From Apostichopus japonicus (lineage: Eukaryota > Echinodermata > Holothuroidea > Aspidochirotida > Stichopodidae), in assembly GCF_037975245.1 (NCBI RefSeq), contig NC_092569.1:1089001-1153000 (forward strand): 64,000 nt of DNA, in the 5' to 3' direction. Shown one piece after another: positions 20,711-32,700 of this stretch. A program made the translations under genes and the position numbers. Position 1 is the first letter of the stretch; each line of letters opens with the position of its first letter. The notes beneath the pieces were generated by a model. It saw nothing but the letters and a program-made list of their open reading frames with translations, had not been told where the DNA came from and ran no database searches.

Positions 20711-23700
20711 GTACGAATTACCTCTAATCAAAGCGGTGTCGCGCTCCATTACAGCCCAACGTAACGTAAACAATAACAATATGGCCTGGTTAGGCCTCGG
20801 GCCTACGGAGTACTGTATTTGCTTGCCTTGGCTAGGGATAGTAGTTAGTACAGTTCTGTCTGGAATCATTGTACAACGCCCCTAGGAGAACTCAGCTTCT
20901 AAAACAGTAATGCATGTTGTTATTGAAAAAGGGAATTCAAAGCCTAGGACTATGCCCTGAGAAAGTGTTATAACTAAATGTGCCAAACTGAGTCTAGGCT
21001 TAAGTTATACGATGCTTAGTTATATTATTACTTTAATAGACATTACCTATCTAGAAAAATGCTCCTATTACCCTAGTATGGTACCTGTTCAATGATAAAA
21101 CTTTGAACTAGCAAATTGTACTCATCAAAGTAATTGATATAGCTCATTGGCATAGGCCTATCAAGCTTTCTCAATGTGGTAACAACAAGCACTGTGACAT
21201 TGATAAAATTTAAATATTTCGGCAAAAATTCAAACTATGTTGATGTGCTCTGAGCAAGTTCATTAAAAGTGCATTTACGAATAAAGGTGGTGTTTCAGTA
21301 ACTAACATTTCTGAGATGCACTTGAACAGTCTCAGAATAATCAGGAATACTTGGGCTAACGTTCTAGTCATACTATCATTTATTTTATTACAAAAATATC
21401 AAAGTAGCCTAGGCCTTTCCTAAAGAAAATGTTGGAAAGAAAGATCAGAGAATATTTCTTCATTCTTTACTATAGATGCAAATAAAGAACTGCTTGTAAT
21501 AGGCTAAGGCCTAGGTTTAAAAAGTTAGTATAAGCACTTTGCCTTCAATACAAATCTACCAACCATTGCCAACATGTTATAGTGTGAGGTACCATGTGAT
21601 CTTGCAGGCTATCATACAGTAGTAAGTTCATGGAGAATACTTGAGAGCAGACTACATCAAAATCATGGTACTGCCTAGTCAGTAACTTTCATAAGTTGAA
21701 CTACTTTCTGTGATCATGCCTAATCAGAATATGTCACATTGTTTTCTTTGTCGACCTTTCTTGCCATGCAATTTACAATATGTGTATGAGAACAGAACAA
21801 GTACATTGTAAATTACGCAGACATATTTTTAACAGCATTCTGATCATCCGAGACAACTCTCAATTTATGTTTGGACAACCAAAATCAGCTTTAGAGGTAC
21901 ATGTCCAGCAAACCTTTAGTTGTTTACATAAAATTCAGGTAGCATTTTAACCCCCAAATAGATAAAATAATAATTAGTATCACCCCCCATCACTGGAGAT
22001 ACTGAATTGTAATGCTTAAATAGTCATGGGATATAATCCACTGGAAGGAGAGTTTAACTGGCCCAAAACTGACCAGTGTTCTATTCACCAATCCTACACT
22101 CTCTCCCACAGTGTAAATATTGATCATTCTTTGTTATTTTGCAACAACCTAATGTGTTGTTTGGACATCAATAGGTAAGACCTGGTTTCCCAAGGAACAA
22201 CCAGAAAAAGTTTTAAAAGATTGCCCTGTTACAATGCATCAGCAGCATCCCCTCAAATTTCAGATCCATTGCACCACTTTAGGTAGACTCGACTAAAGAA
22301 ACATGTAGACCTCATTTCTGACAGAGATTTCTACAGAAATTTCTTAGCATTTCATATTTTCAAAAGAAGTTTTTATATAGATAGATATAGTGTTAACACA
22401 TGTTTTGTAAATGTCAGATAGATAATAATAATTAGGGTACAGGAATTAATTTGAATTTGATTCATATGTAAAATTGACCATTTCAAAATCTATAGAGCAC
22501 TCGGCAATCTTTTAGCACTGCTTTCTACCTCCCTACACATTTTACCATCCAAAGAGTCTGGAGCACATCAGGAGAGTCTCGTAAGAGTAATCAGAAAGAA
22601 ATACAAACAATTTTTGTACACAGAAATTTTCATCATTTTAGATACGATGTAATAATGAAATTGGTATAAACCTTAATTGTAAATGCAGCATTGTCAGAGC
22701 TAAAGGATACTCAGGGTGGTTTTTTCTCAATGTTTCTCGTCTTGCAGAATCCAAGAACAGCAGCTGCCAGAAGTATCCGACGATGAAGTCAAAGTCCAAA
22801 TGATAGCAGCACCGATAAATCCAGCTGACATTAACACAATTCAAGGTAAAAGGAGATTGTAACCATAGTTACATAAACTGAAATAATTAAGGACAACACG
22901 ACAAATACCAAACTATGATTTTTATTTAATATCATAAAGTATACAGCAGAATGGGGAAAAAAATATTCATGTTTGTTCGATTTGGATATTTTGAGAGTGT
23001 CAAACCTTAATGTAAGGAGTACAAAATATCCAGTCTCAGGGAATAATTTAACATTTACATTTGTCTCTAGAAGTTTTGATGTTTATAAATTTGTTCCTCA
23101 CAAAATTCTGAAAATCGGTAACCATGATCGGAATTTGCTCCCGAATCACTTTGTATTATATTTTAAGAAAATATTACAAAGTGAAAAGCAGAAATGGGAA
23201 ATAAATATGTATTTTAGTTCTGTCTGGATATTTTGAGAATGTCTAACCTGAATGTCTAATCTAGTGAAAAAAAATCTTTTCAGGCAGATATGGGCATATT
23301 ATGAACAGAGTACAAAGTAACAATTCTCAGGAAATAAGGAAGCATTCGCATTTTGTATCTAGCAGTTTTGAGGTTTAGGAATTTGTTCCTCACTTAATTC
23401 TGCTACTGCATAAAATATCCCTGATGCAGTGTTTTTGGTTCCTTGCTTTAGCAAAAGGAACCTATGCAGTCAGGTTGGCGTGTGTGTGTGTGTGTGTGTG
23501 TGTGTGCGTCTGTGACACTTGCTTGGGTACGCTCTATCTCAATAAGGGAATGTTGGATTGAGGCCAAACTTGGACTATAGATCCGCCATATGGAGAAGGT
23601 GTGCCCTATTGTTTTTGGTGCTCACAAAGGTCACCAAAGGTCAGTTATGGTCCAAAAACCGAAAATATTAAAACTGCAATAACTCCCAGTGCCAATGTGC

Positions 23701-26700
23701 GACAAGGTTGATATTTTGGGACAAGTTGTGAACTGGTTAGGGGAACATTTTCAAACTTAACGGACATGTGATCCGAGGTCACCAAAGGTCAATTAATGAT
23801 AAAAAACTAGTATTTTTGCGATAACTTGAGAACGAATTGTCCGTTTGGGTTGGGAGTTGCCTCAATGTCATCCAATTGTCGACCCGCATCTTGGTGACCC
23901 TTGACCTCAATTTGACCTCTGGTGACTTTTTCGTGTTTTTGGGATTTTTACAGTTTCGATGCTATTTTCAGATGTCAAAGGTACCTTCTGATCATAAATG
24001 TCAATAGGTTGACCCCTGTGTGACCTTTATGTGCGAAGTTATATGAGGTCAAAGTTTTTCGGTCGGAGTTAGGACGGTTGTACAGACTTTTCGTTTTGTT
24101 TTTTGGAATCAGGAGATTAAACTACATCTGAAACCAAGGTCAAAAGGTCAAAGGTCACATTAGAAAAAATGTGCTTATTTTGGGAGGAAACGAGCAAAAA
24201 AGAAAATGTGTGGTTTTGATGCTAGATTTGGATATCAAAGGTACCTTCCGATCAAAAAAGTCAATTGGTTGACACCCGTGTGACCTTCGTGTGCGAAGTT
24301 ATACGAGGTCAAAGTTAATTTTCAGACATTTAATGCAACAACTCTCAGTTCCAAGGTGTGACATGGTTGATATTTTTGGACAAGTTGCAAATGGTATAGG
24401 GGAATATTTTCAAACTTAACGGTCATGTGATCCGAGGTCACCAAAGGTCAATTAATGTCAAAAAACTAGTATTTTGGGGGTAGAAAATGGGCAAAGAAAA
24501 ATATGTTTGAATTTTTATAGTTTGATGCTCTAATTTAGGTCTCATCAATCAAAAATGTCAATAAGTTGACCCAAGGTGACCTTTGTACGTTAAGTTATAT
24601 GAGGTCAAAGTTAATTTTCAGACATTTAGTGTAATAACTCCCAGTGCCAAGGTGTTACACAGTTGATATTTTGAGACAAGTTGCAAATGGTATAGGGGAA
24701 TATTTTCAAACTTAACGGTCATGTGATCCGAGGTCACCAAAGGTCAATTAATGATAAAAAACTAGTATTTTTGCGATAACTTGAGAACAAATTGTCCGTT
24801 AGGGTTGGGAGTTGCTTCAATGTAATCCAATTGTCGACCCGCATCTGGGTGACCCTTGACCTCAATTTGACCTCTGGTGACCTTTTTAGTGTTTTGTGGA
24901 TTTTTACAGTTTCGATGCTATTTTCAGATGTTAAAGGTAACTTCTGATCATAAATGTCAATGGGTTGACCCCCGTGTGACCTTCGTGTGCGAAGTTATAT
25001 GAGGTCAAAGTTAAATTTCACACATTTAATGCAATAACTCCCAGTTCCAAGGTGTGACAAGGTTGATATTTTGGGAGTAGTTGCAAATGGTATAGGGGAA
25101 TATTTTCAAACTTAACGGTTATGTGATGCAAGGTCACCAAAGGTCAATTAATGATAAAAAACTAGTAATTTTGCGATAACTTGAGAACAAATTGTCCGTT
25201 AGAGTTGGGAGTTGCTTCAATGAAATCCAATTGCCGACCCGCATCTGGGTGACCCTTGACCTCAATTTGACCTCTGGTGACCTTTTCGTGTTTTGTGGAT
25301 TTTTTACAGTTTCGATGCTATTTTCAGATGTTAAAGGTACCTTCTGATCATAAATGTCAATAGGTTGACCCCTGTGTGACCTTCGTTTGCGAAGTTATAT
25401 GAGGTCAAAGTTAATTTTCAGACATTTAATGCAATAACTCCCAGTGCCAAGGTGTGACAAGGTTGATATTTTTGGAGTAGTTGCAAATGGTATAGGGAAA
25501 TATTTTCAAATTTAACGGTTATGTGATACAAGGTCACCAAAGGTCAATTAATAATAAAAAACTAGTATTTTTGGGACAACTTGAGAACAAATTGTCCGTT
25601 AGGGTTGGGAGTTGCTTCAATGTAATCCAATTGCCGACCTGCATCTGGGTGACCCTTGACCTCAATTTGACCTCTGGTGACCTTTTCGTGTTTTGGGGAT
25701 TTTTACAGTTTCGATGCTATTTTCAGATGTTAAAGGTACCTTCTGATCATAAATGTCAATGGGTTGACTCCCATTTGACCTTCGTGTGCAAAGTTATTTG
25801 AGGTCAAAGTTAATTTTCACACATTTAATGCAATAACTCCCAGTGCCAAGGTGTGACAAGGTTGATTTTTTTGGACAAGTTGCAAATGGTATAGGGGAAT
25901 ATTTTCAAACTTAACGGTCATGTGATCCAAGGTCACCAAAGGTCAGCTAATGTTAAAATAGTAGTATTACGGGGGGAGAAAATGGGCAAAGAAAAAATGT
26001 TTGAAATTTTTATAGTTTGATGCTATATTCACGTGTCACCGATCAAAAATGTCAACATGTTGACCTCAGGGTGACCTTTGTGTTTTAAGTTACATACAAG
26101 TTCAAAGTTAATTTTTTGACATTTAATGCAATTAAATCTCAATGCCAAGGTGTGACATGGTTGATATTTTGGGACAAGTTGTGAATGGAGTGGTGGAACA
26201 TTTTGAAACTTAAAGGTCATGTCATCTGAGGTCACCATTGTTATCATATCTGTTGACACGCTTGTAGGTGTCTTATATTTCTTACACTTTCGACGCCATA
26301 TTTAGATCTCAAAAGTACCTTTTGATAAAAAAATCCGATCACATTTTGTGATCACAAAAGTGTTGGCTGTAGTGTTGGTTACTTTATGGGAACATGTAGG
26401 ACCACAATTACTTGCACTTTTTCAGCCCAATCTTGCTTGATAATATTATGTGTATTGTCATATACCCCAAGCAAGGAACCACAGTGCCCTTGGGCTCTTG
26501 TTGAAGAGTATAGCAATAAGTTGATAGCAAAGAATGATGTATGATTGTCCTGCTACAACATTGTATGAATGTTAACACTAACTCGGCAATGAAACTACCT
26601 TTTGCATGATTAGAATTTGTTCCTGAGTGACCTTGTGTTTGTAGTACAGGACAGTACAGTTACAGTTAATTACAGGAAAGTGTAATATGTACAGGGCATA

Positions 26701-29700
26701 AGAGGCATATTAATTTATTAGCCACAAATGGCAATACTATATTTACCTGAATAGTGAAAGACTTCTTTATTAGCTGGAGTGTTCAGTCACAGCTTTAGGT
26801 AAGAACAGAATTGTCTAGTACCTCCCAAGTCTCATTCATATAGTTTACAATGTACATGCCTTTACACATACTAGAACAATATGATCTCTGTTGGCACACA
26901 TATCGAATCTTTTCCAAATGCAAATTGCCTGTCCAGAAATTTCCTAATACATCACAGCAGCAACAGGTACAAATGTTAGTAAACCAAATGAAAAAAAAAA
27001 CATTTGTTTGCCTGACTATGTTAGAGGACTGGCTCACCTTTGGTTTGTTAGTTACTTTTCCAACAGACAACAACTTGTATCGGCTCCAAAGCCCTTCCAC
27101 ATTTTCTTATCAATTGTTATATGTCTTTTCATGGTAAAAATTGTAATATATGCATAAAATGGAAAAATAAGTCAATTCAAATCAAATGTTATATTGTTGT
27201 TGCCATATTCATTTGCAATGTATAATCAAATTTAAAATATCCATATCATTGCCAGACAAAATATGCTATGAGGATGTTGTTTTGATCTAAAGATGCAGAA
27301 AATTTCCAGTACTTTGTATTTTTAAGCAATCAACTTTGAAAAGCCACCAGAATATCCCAAGAATATTTAGTTTTCTTTTGTTGTTTTGCTAAGCTAGAAA
27401 AGTACTGATCAAGTTATATAAAAGTGTTTGAAGTAATTTGGAGGTGCTTTCTATCTGACTGAAATCACTGAATATTCACGTTCTTTTAGTAAACAATCCT
27501 TTTTTTTCTTTTTGGTTTGGTTAATCCTTTCTAGGTCAGTACCCTATCAAGCCAACACTACCAGCAGTTGGAGGATTTGAAGGGGTAGGTGAAGTCCTGG
27601 AAGTAGGTCACAGAGTAACCAATGTGAAACTTGGTGACAAAGTCATTTCAAACACAGCAACCCTTGGTGAGCCTATAATTTAAAGAATTCTATATCCAGA
27701 AGATGGCTAGAGGTTAAATGTCAGCTTACAAATGTGTTGAAAGGATGTTACATTATTTGACAACTCACTCTCAAAATGCTAATTCAAAGGATAATAATGT
27801 CTGAGATTTCAAAATATGTTTATATAACACAGAGTTTGCTAACCGATCACAATGATCTAACTTCCAGCTTCATAGCTTATTTCACTCTTGAGGTACAAAA
27901 TGTTACAGATTATAAACTTTCTTCCGATGAGTGGATTGTGCAATAATCTGTGATGTCATTCATCAACTACACCAACAGCTTGTTTTGTTTTATGTAAAAC
28001 TGAAATAATAAAAATAACCTAGGAATATATTTCTGTTTTTGTTCCTGTTTATATGTTATTTTACTTGGTAAGGTGTGATCAAGAGACTTCAACTTAATTA
28101 AACAGAACATTTCCATAATGGAAGAGTCTTAATTACGTCAAGGGAAGTGAAATACAGTGCTTGATAAGTTGTATATGATGTATGACATCACAAATTATGA
28201 AATCTTAGAATTTATACGTTGAGAATTACCTGAAGTGAAAGACTTATTTGACCTACAGTAAGTGTGTACTTTACATGTTTGTTATTATAGTCATGTTGCT
28301 ATGTTCTTCAGTCGTGATGGTTGTCAACAATGAAATAGTTTTAGTAACACAATGAATTAACATACAGAGAATAATTGAACATTAATGTTGTTTTAGCAGT
28401 TTAATGTTTTGTTTATTGATCATAATGACATCATGACAAAACTCTTTGTATATACAACATTTTCTTGATAAATAGCTAAAAATCTGAGTTAGTCTTCTCT
28501 TTCTCTTGCGTTTCTGTAGCACTCTGCTCATTGTTGTTCACTGGGAAAAGTATCTCTAATGAAATATCCAAGTTGGAATTCAAGCATCTACAAATTTATG
28601 TCTAGAAGCAAACACTCCTGTGACGTAAGACGGGATATATAGATTTGATTTCAGGAAACAAAATATGTGTTTGAATTTATAAACGTACAGGAAGTAGAAT
28701 TCAGGCCATGCAGGTTACAAATAGTAAGACCAAAACGTAACATACTGTACCAGTATTGCTGACTACAGCATGAAAATTTCCTGACAGAAGAAAACTGAAT
28801 TGAATAGCTAGAAATGTATTTTTAGAATCCGTGAATGTGTTTATTTCCTGAACGTAAACATCAGGATTTTGTAGTTTGTCTAATTATGGAGCCAGTTGAT
28901 AAATGTCAACTATTTAAAGTTATATTTGGATTTTTTTTATGAAAAATGTCTGCCATTTAGTTATCCTTGAAGGAAGTGGCTTTAAACTTTGAAAAAGTTA
29001 TAGTAATTTAAAGTAGCTGTTATATATTTGTCTTTTTTTTGTTGCTTTTGAGTACAAAGTGCTAATATGATATCCTGGAAATGTCTTACTGAAAAGCCAC
29101 ATTAAAACTGTAACAGGTAGAATTCCACTTTCAAACAAACTCTGTCAACTTTTCAACATTTTATGCTCCCCTCCCCCCCCCCCCAACCACCCACTTCCTC
29201 TTGAAAGAATTGTGATTAACTAATATATCAGCTTAAGAATTAATTAAGCAAATGGCCTAACCCTAACACTTATTGGGTTAGCTAGTACCCTTGTAATTTA
29301 CGAAATAACTTGAAAACCTTTGTACATACTTTAGCTATTGACACTAAGTCTCAAACCGAATTGTTTTTTTATATTCCTAAGTTTTTCTTGTATTTTTTTT
29401 CTTCTTGTGGTCACTAGCTGGATAAACAACCTTTATTTTTTCTAGTATCCATCCTATGTACTTGTTGACATATACCAGACACCTGTATTGACTTTTGTGC
29501 ACGATACCTGTGAGAACGTAAATTTGAATTCGCATTACTAATAATAACAGCTCCTACCCCAATAATGATATGGCAATCTAAGCTGAGTATCATAGCAATC
29601 AAAATTATTCTTATTCTAGGATTAGTGATCGTAGTTGGTTGGAAAATCTGACAGACTTTCTCAAGATATTACTATCATCTGTGTGTATCATTGTTGTTTA

Positions 29701-32700
29701 ATGAATTAACACTCCATGTCAACAGATGTGTTGGGGATGTAATCCTGTTCAAGCTGTGCCCCCTTCAAGTAGTAAAAACTGTAGAACAGAAAACTATATG
29801 AAACTGGATGTAATATAATAGGGTAGGCGTAAATGTAGACAGTTACTTGCAATAAAAAATCAATACAAGGAGACAGGGATGGAGGAGCTGCCCAAAGACC
29901 TGGTACCACCATCCCCTGGGAGAAAACACCTGAACTAGAGCTCACCCGGTGACTGTTCCAGCCCCCACCAAAGGGTTTAACTGGCAAGAAGTCTAGCCAC
30001 CAGGTGCTTAAAATGGAGGGCCCTCTCTACCCCAAAAGGCAAACAGTGCATTTATAATTTAAATCTGCATCGATCTTGAACTAAAAAATAAACTTTGTAG
30101 TGGTCATTTTAATCACCTTTCAAGTTCTTCAGCTCTGAAGACCTGGCGTTAGATTGTTCTGTCCATTCTGTTATATGTTTTGTTATTTAGCAAGTTTAAT
30201 GCTTCTTGTGTTTATTACTGGCATTTTTCCTGCTAATGGAGCTAAATTGGGATTCATTCATTCCTCCCTCCCTCCCCACCCACCCATCCAACCCCCCCCC
30301 CCAAACCCATCCCTCTCCACATTAAGATCATGGAAAAAGACCCTCACTCCTTTCAATTCCAAGTGAAACCTTTAGTGAGGTTCTTATAAGTTCGAACCAT
30401 TCAGTGTCACCTTTTTGTACCCAGAAGGGGCATGAACTAGATAAACCCTTTGCCCCCTGACTGTCTGTGTGTGCTTAATGTAGCCTCAAATTCTGACATA
30501 TCTGGTCTGTAGTAAATTTGTAGCCATTTCTACTTTTTTTGCAGCAACTTAGTTGACCTGGTGACATGTCTATATCGATAATATCAGCCATACAAAGATC
30601 TGTCATGCAAGAAATTAACCTTTGGATGAATCATTCTTTGCAGTTCAATTGCTTCTGTTACTTTACAGGTGTCTATAAACTCTTGTTGCTTTTTAACAGG
30701 TTCATGGAGGACTCATCTTGTCTGCAACTCCTCAGCTGTGAGGACCCTTCCCGAGGGTACCCCTCTGCTCTTTGCTGCTACAGTGAGAGTCAACATGAGT
30801 ACAGCTTATAGATTACTTCAGGACTTTGAAGATCTTCAGCCTGGTAAATCACAATTATCTGTTTCAAAAGATTGGATAGAATTTAGAGAATCTTTAGTTT
30901 TTAAGTATGCAGGAATAAATGTTTTCCTGCCATCCTTCCTAAACCCTCCCTACCTTTACCTCATTGTTTTCTCTCCTTTTGTTTTTCATACCTTTATGTC
31001 TTTTATCTTTCATTGTTTTCTCCCCCCCCCCCCCCGCCTTTACCTCGTTGTTTTCTCTCCTTTCGTTTTTCATTCCTCTACCTGTATGTCTTTCATCTTT
31101 CATTGTTTTCTCCCCCCCCCCCCCCCCCCCGCCTTTACCTCGTTGTTTTCTCTCCTTTCGTTTTTCATTCCTCTACCTGTATGTCTTTCATCTTTCATTG
31201 TTTTCTCCCCCCCCCACCTTTACCTCATTGTTTTCTCTCCTTTCATCTATATTGTTTTCTCTCTCCCCCTCCTCTCCCTGTTATATTTTTTGTCTCTCTC
31301 ATCTTTGTATCTCTCTTTCATTCTTCTTTCTCTTTCAGGTGACTGTGTGATTCAGAATGCTGCCAACAGTGGAGCTGGCCAGGCAGTCATTCAAATAGCA
31401 GCTGCCAGAGGAGTGAATACAATCAATATCGTCCGAGATAGGTGAGAGGCTGGCTTCTTTCCTATCTTTGTAGACTCCATTTAAAACAGCACGCTTTGGT
31501 TTGTGACATAGGTATTACAACGTCTAGTTTCGTTAACTTGGCAAAGTAATGTGCCCCAACAAATATACAAACATATCATAGTTGACTCACAACAGATATT
31601 TAATGCATCATTAAATTGTTCCTTTTCAAAATAAATATCAGGGTAGGCCATTGTATCTCTTTGTAGCAGATTCACTTGGTCCTAGCATAGCTGGCATACA
31701 AGAATTAAGGACAAATGTTGTTACCTGTTGTCTTTAAATAATTATGTTAATTACCAGCTTCTTGCACAATTTTGGACTCAAAGATATTAATGATGATATA
31801 TGTAACGGTATTACACTGTTAGGAAGATTTGACAATAAGGAAATCTGGTCGCAAGTAAACGTTTGCATAGTTTTAGTTATGAAACCCCATCTGCTACTTT
31901 AATCTTCATCAAAATTCCCTCTTTTATGACGTTCCATTATTGCTTGTATTGAGTAAACCACAAAGCTACTTCAGCGAACTTTGTCTTAAGAATGCTCGTT
32001 ACTACATTTAGTTTTAATTTTTGGGTGAAAGACATGTTTGCAATAATCATTGTCAGCAAAAAGCGATAAAAGGGAAAGAGGAGAAGGAAATAGGTGATAA
32101 CATATGGGGTCCTTTCGTATAAAAAAACATAATAAAGTTGCTGTTAGTGAAGGTAAGATATTGTACAGGGAATAGTATACCAAGTTCATTTTGTGCTGAC
32201 CTTAGAAAGTCACAACTTTGTGAATTATTTAAAATTCATCCACTCTATTCTTTTATTCATTATTTTAGTTTACTCATCCATTCTTTATTTTATTCATTGG
32301 TTTGTTCATTCAAACAGTCTCTTGAAACTGTCTATGCAAGTTTTATTTATTTGGTTAGGTAAAGCAGGTGCATTTGTACATAAAATCCAAGTTAATTTTC
32401 TAGTTTTGAATTGCTAGAACCCATGCTTAACATCATATTGTAGTATAGTTTATCAAAGTTTATCAATTAACCTTTTTTTTGTGGTCTTTGGTACTTTTTT
32501 CGCTGATTTTATGATTGATTTATATTTACAATTTTTCCTAGACCTGACATTGAAGATCTCCGTTCTTACCTACAAGGTCTTGGAGCAACGATTGTGACGA
32601 CTGAGTCAGAGCTACGACAGAATGAGAAATCCATTATGCAGGTGAATCTATAACATGCCTTGGTCAAGTGAGGTGGATTATGTTTATGTTATAACACAAT

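Noticed and set aside
20684-20869. Minus-strand frame over MECR exon 1
   Set aside because: Shadow of the presequence exon. The plus-strand reading splices in frame to MECR exon 2.
30669-31445. 258-residue plus-strand open frame over MECR exon 4 to exon 5
   Set aside because: It is in the correct frame only within exon 5 and runs through exon 4 out of frame and through the C/T repeat. The spliced reading of both exons matches MECR.
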